Shown piece by piece: positions 55,233 through 62,952 of a DNA stretch of 64,000 nucleotides; the first letter of the stretch is position 1; each line of letters starts with the position of its first letter. Location: the NCBI GenBank assembly GCA_030403585.1, contig JAUEPE010000014.1:1-64000 (forward strand), read 5' to 3'. The position numbers and the translations under genes are program-made. The notes beneath the pieces were generated by a model. That model saw only the letters and a program-made list of their open reading frames with translations. It did no database searches and was not told the DNA's origin. Source of the stretch: Frankia sp. RB7. Its GTDB lineage: Bacteria; Pseudomonadota; Alphaproteobacteria; Rhizobiales; Xanthobacteraceae.

Positions 55233-56141
55233 TTATGGGGCCATTTTTCGGGCCGAGACGGCCCTGGGAATGCCCGCCAGGTCGGCCCTGGGCGGCCTGT
55301 CGATCGATAACATGGCGGCCGCCATCAAGGCCTGGATATCACCGGCCTGGCCTTGTCCGGCCTCGACGATCAGGGCGCCGCCGGGCACCAGCCGCTCGGC
55401 GGCCTGCGGAATCAGGGCGCGATACGCGTCGTAGCCGTCATTGCCGCCGTCGAGCGCCAAATGCGGATCGTGCTCGCGCACCTCGATGCTTAGTTTCGGA
55501 ATTTCCCCGGCGGGAATATAGGGGGGGTTCGACACGATCAGGTCGAACGGACCGTGAAGCGCCGATGCATAGGAGCAGGCGACGAACGCCGCGCGATCGG
55601 CAAGGCCGAGGGCCGCGGCATTGCCCTTGGCGGTGCCGAGTGCGGTGAGGCTCAGATCGGTGCCGACGCCGAATGCCCCTGGAATCTCGTGCAGCAGCGC
55701 GAGCAGGATCGCGCCGGATCCGGTGCCGATATCGGCGATGCGCGGGCGCTGTCCCGCGTTCGTGCGTTCGCGAAAAATCTCGAGCGCGAGCTCGACCACC
55801 GTCTCGGTGTCCGGCCGCGGTACCAGCGTCGCCTCGGACAGCCGGAACGGCAAGCCCCAGAATTCCCGCGCACCGAGAATGCGGGCGACCGGTTCATGCG
55901 CGAGCCTTCGATGCGCATATGCTTCGAGCCGTGTAGCCTCCTCGGGTGTGAGGTGTCGTGCCGCCTGCGTGATCAGGCCGGTCAGATCGAGCCCCAGCGC
56001 GGCGCCGACGAGCAGGCGCGCATCGAGAGACGGCTCTTCGATGCCGGCCGATTGCAGTCGCGCCGCGAGCGCCCGCCGCGCACTCTCGATGCTGTGTCCG
56101 GATTCGAAACCTGTCGCCAAGGGAGCCATCCTGCCTGGCAT
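55233..56141 (-). CDS. prmC: Peptide chain release factor N5-glutamine methyltransferase
   Basis: 302 residues. Methylates the GGQ glutamine of release factors RF1 and RF2. The SAM site RIADIGTGSGAILLALL, the specificity motif LIVSNPPYIP, and an N-terminal helical domain ARRALAARLQSAGIEEPSLD are clear. ATG 56141 or 56129 could be the start; neither has a good ribosome binding site. Its natural partner prfA lies 6.8 kb away at the right edge on the same strand, although the two are adjacent in many relatives. Confidence 0.94.
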   Translation of the reverse strand: MPGRMAPLATGFESGHSIESARRALAARLQSAGIEEPSLDARLLVGAALGLDLTGLITQAARHLTPEEATRLEAYAHRRLAHEPVARILGAREFWGLPFRLSEATLVPRPDTETVVELALEIFRERTNAGQRPRIADIGTGSGAILLALLHEIPGAFGVGTDLSLTALGTAKGNAAALGLADRAAFVACSYASALHGPFDLIVSNPPYIPAGEIPKLSIEVREHDPHLALDGGNDGYDAYRALIPQAAERLVPGGALIVEAGQGQAGDIQALMAAAMLSIDRPPRADLAGIPRAVSARKMAP

Positions 56142-56219
56142 CGTGGATAGATCGTCGGCCTTGCTTGCGTCAACGGAAAGGAGCGCGTTTGATCGCAGCG
56201 CGCAGCGAAGGAGGCATCC

Positions 56220-56645
56220 ATGACGGCCTATGACGATCAGAACGCCTTCGCAAAGATCCTGCGCGGCGAGATTCCCTGCTTCGAGGTGTTCAGGGACGAC
56301 CGCAGCTTCGCTTTCCTGGACATCATGCCGCGCTCGCCAGGGCACACGCTGGTGATTCCGAGGGCGCCGGCGCGCGGCATTATCGACATTACGGATGACG
56401 ATCTCGCCGCGGTCGCCCGGACCGCCAAGCGGATCGCGGCCGCGGCGATGAAGGCGTTCGACGCGGAAGGGATTATCCTGCAGCAGTTCAGCGAGCCGGC
56501 CAGCGGGCAGGTGGTGTTTCACCTGCACATGCACGTCATGCCGGTCAGGGCCGGCATCGAGCTACTGCCGGCGCAGACGCGCAAGGAGGACATGGCCGTG
56601 CTCGCTGAGCATGCCAGGCGGATGATCGCGGCGATCGGCAGTTAA
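56220..56645 (+). CDS. HIT family protein
   Basis: 141 residues, histidine-triad nucleotide hydrolase or transferase. The HxHxH motif appears as VVFHLHMHVMPV (about residues 99-110), preceded by FAFLDIMPRSPGHTLVIP. Start ATG 56220 is preceded by AAGGAGGCATCC. Its stop shares the TTAA with that of the convergent livF gene (56642-56645), the tightest possible end-to-end packing. Cytoplasmic. Confidence 0.94.
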   Translation: MTAYDDQNAFAKILRGEIPCFEVFRDDRSFAFLDIMPRSPGHTLVIPRAPARGIIDITDDDLAAVARTAKRIAAAAMKAFDAEGIILQQFSEPASGQVVFHLHMHVMPVRAGIELLPAQTRKEDMAVLAEHARRMIAAIGS

Positions 56646-57340
56646 ACGCCGAGATAGCGCTGCAGAAGCTCCGGCTGGGCCTTGAGTTCCTGCGCCGGTC
56701 CCTCATGGACGATGTGGCCGTTGTTGATGATGTAGATCCGCGTCGCCAACGCAAGCGTTGCCGCCAGATTCTGCTCGACCAGCACGATGGTCTGACCGGC
56801 GGCCGCGAGTTCGCGGCACGCTTTGACGAGATCGTGGACGATGACGGGTGCGAGCCCCTCGAACGGTTCGTCCAGAAGGACGATCTTGGGATCGCGCACC
56901 AAGGCGCGTGCGATTGCGAGCATCTGCTGCTCACCGCCGGAGAGCTCGGTGCCGCGATTGCTGCGCCGCTCTTTCAGTCGCGGAAACATTTCGTAGATGC
57001 GCCCGAGCGGCCAGCGTTTCGGGGCGGTGATGCCGGCGAGGACGATGTTCTCCTCCACCGACAGGCTGCCGAAGATGCGGCGTTCCTCATGCACGAGCTG
57101 CATGCCCGCCTGCGCGATCTTGTGGCTCCTGCGGCCGGCGATATCGGTGCCGTCGAACTTCACGCTGCCGCTGCGCGGCGTCACCACGCCCATCAGGCTT
57201 TTCAGCGTGGTGCTCTTGCCGGCGCCATTGCGGCCGAGCAGCGCCACCACCTCGTGACGCTCGACATGCATGGCGACGTCGAACAGGATGTGGGAATCCC
57301 CGTAATAGCTGTTCAGGCCGTTGACCTCGATCAGGCTCAT
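56642..57340 (-). CDS. Branched-chain-type ABC transporter ATP-binding protein (LivF-like)
   Basis: 232 residues. Walker A LLGRNGAGKSTTLKSL, signature LSGGEQQMLAIARAL, Walker B VLLDEPFEGLAPV, switch His absent in the usual form but VLVEQNLAATLAL is present as typical of LivF. Energises uptake with the fused LivM-LivG protein. ATG overlaps the upstream stop by four bases. Last gene of the operon. Substrate of this branch may be branched-chain amino acids, urea or amides. Confidence 0.93.
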   Translation of the reverse strand: MSLIEVNGLNSYYGDSHILFDVAMHVERHEVVALLGRNGAGKSTTLKSLMGVVTPRSGSVKFDGTDIAGRRSHKIAQAGMQLVHEERRIFGSLSVEENIVLAGITAPKRWPLGRIYEMFPRLKERRSNRGTELSGGEQQMLAIARALVRDPKIVLLDEPFEGLAPVIVHDLVKACRELAAAGQTIVLVEQNLAATLALATRIYIINNGHIVHEGPAQELKAQPELLQRYLGV

Positions 57341-59178
57341 GCGGCGATCTCTCCGTGCACGCCGCCGAGATAGGCTTCCTGCACCGCGGCGTTGGTCTTG
57401 ATTTCCTCGGGCGTGCCGGAGACCAGCACACGGCCCTCCTGCAGCACGGTCACGCGCTCGACCAGCTCGAACAGCGAATCCATGTCGTGATCGATGATGA
57501 TCATGGTGCGGCCGCGCGCGATCGATTTGAGCAGCTTGACGGTCTCGACCCGCTCGCGCGGGCTCATGCCCGCCAGCGGCTCGTCGAGCAGCAGCAGGCG
57601 CGGCGAGGTGGCGAGCGCGAGCCCGATCTCCAGCCTGCGCTTCTCGCCATAGGCGAGCTCGGACACGGGCGTGTCAGCGCGGCGTGTCAGGTTCACCAAA
57701 GCGAGCGTGTGCTCGACTTGCTCCGTCAGGCCCTTGACGCCGGAGAGCGTGCGGAACAGGTCGAGCCGGAATTTTCCGCGCAGCTCCGCGAGGGCGGCGA
57801 TCGTCAGGTTCTGCCGCACCGTCAGGCCCGTGAACAGCTGGTTGACCTGATAGCTCTTGGTGAGCCCGAGCTGGCAGACTTCAGTGACCTTCAAGCCCGT
57901 GATGTCGCGCCCCTCGAACATGATCTGGCCGGAGGTCGGCGCGACCTCACAGGTCAGCATCTTGAAGAAGGTGGATTTGCCCGCGCCGTTGGGGCCGATG
58001 ATGCCGCGCAGCTCGCCCTGATCGACGCTGAAGTCGATGTCGCTGTTGGCGACGAGGCCGCCGTAGCGCTTGGTGAGGCCGGTGGCCTTCAGGATCGGCC
58101 CCGAATAGGCGGGGTGCTCGACCTCTTTGGCCTGCATCGGTGCGGGCGGAGCTTGCTGTGGCGTCTCAATTTCGGCTTCCTCCGTCTCCGCAGCCTTCCG
58201 CGCCCGCTTGCCGGACACGAGGCCGTAGAGATCGGCGAGGCCGCCGATGATGCCGCCGCGCAGGAAGCAGACCAGCAGCACGAACACGACGCCGAGCACG
58301 AGCTTCCAGGCCGCTCCCAAGCCGAGCGCGGACTGGAGGAAATCCTGCAGGAACAGCCACACGGTTGCGCCGACCAGCGGGCCGAACAGCGTGGCCCTTC
58401 CGCCGATCGCCGTCTGCATCACGAGCTGGCCGGAGGTGTCGAAGGTGAAGGCGTCAGGTGGCATGAAGGCCTGGAGTACGCCGAGCAGGCCGCCGGCGAA
58501 GCCCGCGTAAGCAGCCGCGATCACGAACGCGGTCAGCTTGTAGCCGTGGATGTTGTGGCCGACCGCGGTGGCGCGCAGCGGATTGTCCCGGATCGCGCTC
58601 AGAATCGCGCCGACCGGTGAGCGCACGATCCTCAGCGCGATGATGACGCCGATGAAATAGCACAGCGCGATGAATTGATAGAGCGACCAGCCATTGGTGA
58701 AGTGGATGGTGGTGAAGCCGAGATTGAAACTCGGGGTCGGCACGCCCGGCAGGCCGTTCTCGCCGCCAGTGAAATCGGAGAGCGGATTGAACTCGACGAA
58801 GAAGAACACTTCCGCGATCGCCACCGTGATCATGGCGAAGTAGATGCCGGTGCGGCGCAGTGCGATCAGGCCGATCAGATAGCCGGTCGCCGCCGCCGCG
58901 ATCATGCCGATGACCAGCGCGCCCAGCACGTTGCTGAAGCCGGTGCGAGTCAGGAGGTAAGCGGCGACGAAGCCGCCGGTGCCGTAGAAGGCGGACTGGC
59001 CGAACGACAAGAGCCCGGTGAAGCCGAACAGGATGTCGAAGCCGAGGCCGAACAGGCCCCAGACCAGGATCCGGTTCACCGTGTTGGGCGCAAAGCCGAG
59101 ATGAGGCAGCACGAAGGGAGCCACGATCAGGCCGATCGCTGTCAGTGTCTCGATCAGGAACGGGCGTTGCTTGAGCAT
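57337..59178 (-). CDS. Fused LivM permease and LivG ATPase
   Basis: 613 residues. Residues 1 to about 320 form a LivM-like permease (GFTGLLSFGQSAFYGTGGF, AIRDNPLRATAVGHNIHGYK). A charged linker (EEAEIETPQQAPPAPMQAKE) follows, then a LivG-like ATPase with Walker A GIIGPNGAGKSTFFKML, KSYQVNQLFTGLTV, ELAYGEKRRLEIGLAL and LLLDEPLAGMSP. In most Liv systems these are two genes. The frame is continuous with no stop or frameshift, so the fusion is genuine. 11 bp after livH. Confidence 0.92.
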   Translation of the reverse strand: MLKQRPFLIETLTAIGLIVAPFVLPHLGFAPNTVNRILVWGLFGLGFDILFGFTGLLSFGQSAFYGTGGFVAAYLLTRTGFSNVLGALVIGMIAAAATGYLIGLIALRRTGIYFAMITVAIAEVFFFVEFNPLSDFTGGENGLPGVPTPSFNLGFTTIHFTNGWSLYQFIALCYFIGVIIALRIVRSPVGAILSAIRDNPLRATAVGHNIHGYKLTAFVIAAAYAGFAGGLLGVLQAFMPPDAFTFDTSGQLVMQTAIGGRATLFGPLVGATVWLFLQDFLQSALGLGAAWKLVLGVVFVLLVCFLRGGIIGGLADLYGLVSGKRARKAAETEEAEIETPQQAPPAPMQAKEVEHPAYSGPILKATGLTKRYGGLVANSDIDFSVDQGELRGIIGPNGAGKSTFFKMLTCEVAPTSGQIMFEGRDITGLKVTEVCQLGLTKSYQVNQLFTGLTVRQNLTIAALAELRGKFRLDLFRTLSGVKGLTEQVEHTLALVNLTRRADTPVSELAYGEKRRLEIGLALATSPRLLLLDEPLAGMSPRERVETVKLLKSIARGRTMIIIDHDMDSLFELVERVTVLQEGRVLVSGTPEEIKTNAAVQEAYLGGVHGEIAA

Positions 59179-59189
59179 CAGCGGATCAC

Positions 59190-60065
59190 TTACTCGCGGC
59201 CCTGGACGCCGAGCAGGCCATGCGGTCGCACCACGAGCACGAGCGTCATCGCCGCAAACAGCATCACATAGGCGTAGCCGGGATTGAACATGGAGGTGAC
59301 GCTGATGATCTCGCCGGCGATCAGGCCGCCGAGGATCGCGCCGGGGAACGAGCCGACGCCGCCGATCACCACCACCACGAAGGTCTGGACCAGGATGTCG
59401 TCGCCGATGCCCGGTGTCAGCGACACCACCGGCGCGTTGACGATACCGGCAAAGCCCGCGGCCATTGCACCGATGCCGAACACGACCATGAAGACGCGGT
59501 AGACATTGATGCCGAGCGAATCGACCATCACCGAATCCTCGATGCCGGCGCGCACGATCATGCCGAGCCGGGTGCGGTAGAGGATGATGAAAAGCGCGCC
59601 GAGCGCGACCGCAACGATGCCGACCACGGCGAGGCGGTAGGTCGGATAGAACATGAAGCCGAGATTGGTGATGCCCTGGAATATCGCTGGCGGCGGCACC
59701 AGCTGAGACTGGCTCGAAAAGATCAGGCGCACGATCTCGACGAAGCAGATGCCGAGCCCGAAGGTCACCAGCAGCTGATCTTCGTGCGGGCGATGATAGA
59801 AATGGCGGATGATGACGCGCTCCATCACGACGCCGAGCAGCATCACGAACAGCGAGCCTGCGATGACGGCGAGGATGAACGATTCAGTGTACTGGAAGGT
59901 AACGAAGCCGGCATAGCCGCCGATCATGAACATCGCGCCATGCGCGAGGTTGAGCACGCCGAGCGTGCCGTAAATGATGGTAAGGCCGGAGCTGATCAGC
60001 GCAAGCAGGGCGCCGAGCGCGAGCCCGTTGAAAAGCTGCGAAACGAGATTGGGCCAACTAATCAT
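59190..60065 (-). CDS. Branched-chain-type ABC transporter permease (LivH-like)
   Basis: 291 residues with about eight membrane helices. LivH motifs GLTIIYGTLGVLNLAHGAMFM near the N-terminus, GIEDSVMVDSLGINVYRVF, and VVVIGGVGSFPGAILGG are intact. Pairs with the fused permease-ATPase. Its gene is separated from the binding-protein gene by a terminator (60099-60144), which should lower its expression relative to the binding protein. Confidence 0.93.
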   Translation of the reverse strand: MISWPNLVSQLFNGLALGALLALISSGLTIIYGTLGVLNLAHGAMFMIGGYAGFVTFQYTESFILAVIAGSLFVMLLGVVMERVIIRHFYHRPHEDQLLVTFGLGICFVEIVRLIFSSQSQLVPPPAIFQGITNLGFMFYPTYRLAVVGIVAVALGALFIILYRTRLGMIVRAGIEDSVMVDSLGINVYRVFMVVFGIGAMAAGFAGIVNAPVVSLTPGIGDDILVQTFVVVVIGGVGSFPGAILGGLIAGEIISVTSMFNPGYAYVMLFAAMTLVLVVRPHGLLGVQGRE

Positions 60066-60098
60066 GCGACGATCGCTGTTGTGACGCGCGATGGCGTC

Positions 60099-60144
60099 AA
60101 AAAAAGGTGACGCCGCAGGTCCAGAGTGCGGCCTACGGCGTCAC
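60099..60144 (-). terminator. Intra-operon terminator between binding-protein and permease genes
   Basis: On the minus strand GTGACGCCG and CGGCGTCAC pair, with further pairing inside, and are followed by CTTTTTTT (seven Ts). It lies between the SBP stop (60161) and the livH start (60065). Confidence 0.8.
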
Positions 60145-60160
60145 AGGGGTTAGCACGAGA

Positions 60161-61495
60161 TCAGGTGTAGTCGCCGAGATGGCAACCGAAAGCATCCGGC
60201 TTCTGCATCAGGCCTTCACCCGGGACGATCTCGACGACGTCGTACCAGTCTTCCTTGTTCTTCATGTCCTTCTGCTGCTTGCCCTTGACGATGATCACCG
60301 GGCGAATGCACTGGTGATCCTCGGGGCGGTAATGCACGTCGCCGACCAGGGAGGGGATCGTCTCGCCCTTCTCGTAGGCCTTGATCACATCGGGCGGATT
60401 GAAGCTGCCGGCCTGCTCGCACATGTGGGCCCAGTGCGCGAAGCTGACATAGGCGTTCTCAGCGCCCCATTCCGGCTTGTAACCGTACTTCTTCTCGAAG
60501 GCTTCGTTGAACATCTTGGCCAGCGGGAACTTGTCTTCGATCGTCCACCAATAGTCGGTGGCGGCAAAGACGCCCTGCATCAGGCCGCCGGTCTCGCGCG
60601 CGATGAACGGCACCTGGTAGGGGACCACCAGCTTCATCTTGTCGAGCACGCCGAACTGCTTGGCCTGCTGGGTCGAGAGCACGGCGTCGTGGCCCCAATT
60701 GACGTTGATGAGCACGTCGGCGCCGGAGTTGGCGACGTTCAGCAGATAGGAGGAATAATCGGGCGCGCCGAGCGGGGCGACCTGGTTGGTCACGGTGGTC
60801 CAGCCGGCGGTCGCGAGGAAGTCCTGCATCGACTTGGTGACGGTGTGGCCGTAGGTGTAGTCCGGCGTGAGATAGGCGGCCTTCTTGCCCTTGCCGAACT
60901 CCCGCACCATCACCGGGCCGATCGCGGCCGCGGCGGTCTGGCCGAAGAAGTTCTGACGGACGCCGTAGCGCACGCAGTCCTTGCCGGTGGTGTCGTTCGA
61001 GCCGGAGATGCCGCACACGAACAGCACGTGCTCGCGCTGCGCGAGCTTGTTCAGCGCGACCGCAACGGCGCTCGACGTGCCGCCGGTGATCATGATCGCC
61101 TTGTTCTCGCTGATGAAGCGCTGCTGCGCCTGCACCGCTTCGTTCGGCTTGGCCGCGGAATCCGCGACGCCGAACTTCAGCTCCTTGCCGAGCACGCCCT
61201 TGCTGGTCTTGGGCGAGATCTTCTTGATCAGTTCGTGGCCTTCATTGATGTGTTCGATCGCGAGCTGGTAGCCCTTGAGCTCGTCCTCGCCCTGCACGGC
61301 ATAGGTTCCGGTACGCGGCACCGAGATGCCGATGAAGGCGGTGGAACCCGACACGCCGGCGGGATAGGAGCCGATCGCCGGCTTGTCCTCGGCAAACGCC
61401 GGCATCGCGGGCAGCACCGAGCCGCCGATGAGGCCCGCTGTGGTCTGGAGCAGGCCACGGCGCGAAAGGCCGCGGCGGATGAGATCGTCAGTCAT
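60161..61495 (-). CDS. ABC transporter substrate-binding protein (Liv/amide type), Tat-exported
   Basis: 444 residues. The N-terminus SRRGLLQTTAGLIGGSVLP has the twin-arginine motif and cleavage after PAFAE. Type I periplasmic binding fold with VSGSTAFIGISVPRTGTYAV, ELKGYQLAIEHINEG, ITGGTSSAVAVAL, DYTYGHTVTKSM and VNWGHDAVLS. Larger than LivK (about 370) and with Tat export, suggesting pre-folded or cofactor-bound ligand, for instance an amide or urea-type compound. First gene of the operon; the divergent gene encodes an alpha-CTD-like protein. Confidence 0.92.
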   Translation of the reverse strand: MTDDLIRRGLSRRGLLQTTAGLIGGSVLPAMPAFAEDKPAIGSYPAGVSGSTAFIGISVPRTGTYAVQGEDELKGYQLAIEHINEGHELIKKISPKTSKGVLGKELKFGVADSAAKPNEAVQAQQRFISENKAIMITGGTSSAVAVALNKLAQREHVLFVCGISGSNDTTGKDCVRYGVRQNFFGQTAAAAIGPVMVREFGKGKKAAYLTPDYTYGHTVTKSMQDFLATAGWTTVTNQVAPLGAPDYSSYLLNVANSGADVLINVNWGHDAVLSTQQAKQFGVLDKMKLVVPYQVPFIARETGGLMQGVFAATDYWWTIEDKFPLAKMFNEAFEKKYGYKPEWGAENAYVSFAHWAHMCEQAGSFNPPDVIKAYEKGETIPSLVGDVHYRPEDHQCIRPVIIVKGKQQKDMKNKEDWYDVVEIVPGEGLMQKPDAFGCHLGDYT

Positions 61496-61746
61496 GGTCG
61501 TTTCCTCCGAACATCGTTCTTGTTTGCAGGCAAAACACGACTTGTCCGGCGGCGGCCGGCCTCACAGGCCTGCCCACGCCGGGCACGTCACATCCGCGTG
61601 TAGCTCTTGGCCGTAAGCATTACTTGTGAAGGCCGTCTGTCAAATTCGCCTTTGGTCGAACGAGGAAAATTATGTCGTGAAAACATATCGGATCGCGATA
61701 TATATTAGTCTTTGTAACTATGAGGCTGGCGGGTTCGGCGAAAGAA

Positions 61747-62361
61747 ATGGCGCGGCAGACGACAGTGGCAGGTGCCCGGAAGCGACGATCCTGGCCGCAG
61801 GAGGCGGAGCGGCCCGAGGCGGCGTGGCCCGCGGAGGGCAACGACCAGCGCGAGACGCCGGAGTCCGGCGAGGCCTCTCGCACGCCCGAGCCACGCAATC
61901 GGCCGACCGGCGAACGGAGATCGGCCATCGGCTCCACTCAGGCCAAGCGCGTGCCGGTGCCGATGAAGAGACTGAGCGTGCGGGCCCAGAATGTCCTGAA
62001 GGAGCTCGCGGTCGAACTCACCGGCGAGCAGCCGCCGAAGGGGAATTGGTCGCCTTCGCGCGATCTCCTGCGCGCGTTGACGGCCGAGCGCCTCGCGACC
62101 GCGCGCAATTGCGGTCCGCATACGATGCGGGAGATCGTCGACTGGGCGCAGGGCTGCGGCGTGACCATCAAGCCGGTGATTCCGCCCGGCGGCTCGCTGT
62201 CGCAGATGTGGGCGGACCTGATTGCCAATGCGTCGGCCGGTGCCTTGACCAGCGCGGAGATCGCCGGCGCGTTGCAGCGTTCGATCCGGCGGAAGAGCGT
62301 CCGCATCCCGATCGCGTTTCAGGTCATCCTGGTGAAAATTCTGCTGTCCAGCTTCGAATAG
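61747..62361 (+). CDS. Protein with RNA polymerase alpha-CTD-like domain
   Basis: 204 residues. Residues about 1-70 are charged and disordered. Residues 75-140 closely resemble the C-terminal domain of RNA polymerase alpha: LSVRAQNVLKEL matches the DNA-contacting LTVRSANCLK element with Arg and Asn kept, and ARNCGPHTMREIVDWAQGCGV matches the second HhH (TPNLGKKSLTEI). The final 65 residues are helical without a known domain. ATG 61747 has a GGCGAAAG before it; 61720 is an alternative. Could bind promoter UP elements or recruit sigma/activators. Divergent from the Tat-exported binding protein gene. Confidence 0.7.
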   Translation: MARQTTVAGARKRRSWPQEAERPEAAWPAEGNDQRETPESGEASRTPEPRNRPTGERRSAIGSTQAKRVPVPMKRLSVRAQNVLKELAVELTGEQPPKGNWSPSRDLLRALTAERLATARNCGPHTMREIVDWAQGCGVTIKPVIPPGGSLSQMWADLIANASAGALTSAEIAGALQRSIRRKSVRIPIAFQVILVKILLSSFE

Positions 62362-62469
62362 GCGATTGGATAGCTGTGCATCCGCGACACCGGCCGGTTG
62401 GTCCGGCTGTGCCCGCTTGCAACTTTAGGCTATGTCTCCCGCAACGCCGGGCGGCATGGTCGAGGTGGC

Positions 62470-62949
62470 ATGGTTCAGGCGAAGAAGGCGCAGCGGTCCA
62501 GGGTGGCGACGTCGGCCGGGCACACCGGCAGCGCGATGCATGATTCCGACTACGCAGCGCTGGCGCAGTTTCGCTACCAGATACGGAGCTTTCTGGCATT
62601 CAGCGAGGCGGCGGCCGCCAAACATGGGCTGACGCCGACGCAGCACCAGGCGCTGCTCGGCATCAAGGGGTTTGTCGGCCCCGGTCCCGCGACCGTTGGT
62701 GATGTCGCGCGGTTCCTGCTGATCCGGCATCATTCCGCCGTCGAACTGATCGATCGACTGGTCAGGCTCGGGCTGGCCAGCCGTGTGGCCGACCCGGAGG
62801 ACGCCAGGCGCGTACATCTCAAGCTGACGAAGAGGGGTGAGCAGAAGCTCCAGGCGCTCTCGCGGAAGAATCTCGAGGAACTCCGCCGCGCCGCGAGCCC
62901 GGCGCTCAGCCGCCTGTTGAAATCGTTCGGAGCGTCCGGCAAGGCCTGA
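62470..62949 (+). CDS. MarR family transcriptional regulator
   Basis: 159 residues. Winged helix of the MarR type: LTPTQHQALLGIKGF, then VGDVARFLLIRHHSAVELIDRLVRLGL as recognition helix and VADPEDARRVHLKLTKRG as the wing. ATG 62470 gives MVQAKKAQ; GAGG is 5-8 bases before it. Ends 3 bp before the convergent prfA stop. Target unknown; the neighbouring Liv-type operon and alpha-CTD gene are candidates. Confidence 0.88.
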   Translation: MVQAKKAQRSRVATSAGHTGSAMHDSDYAALAQFRYQIRSFLAFSEAAAAKHGLTPTQHQALLGIKGFVGPGPATVGDVARFLLIRHHSAVELIDRLVRLGLASRVADPEDARRVHLKLTKRGEQKLQALSRKNLEELRRAASPALSRLLKSFGASGKA

Positions 62950-62952
62950 TCG

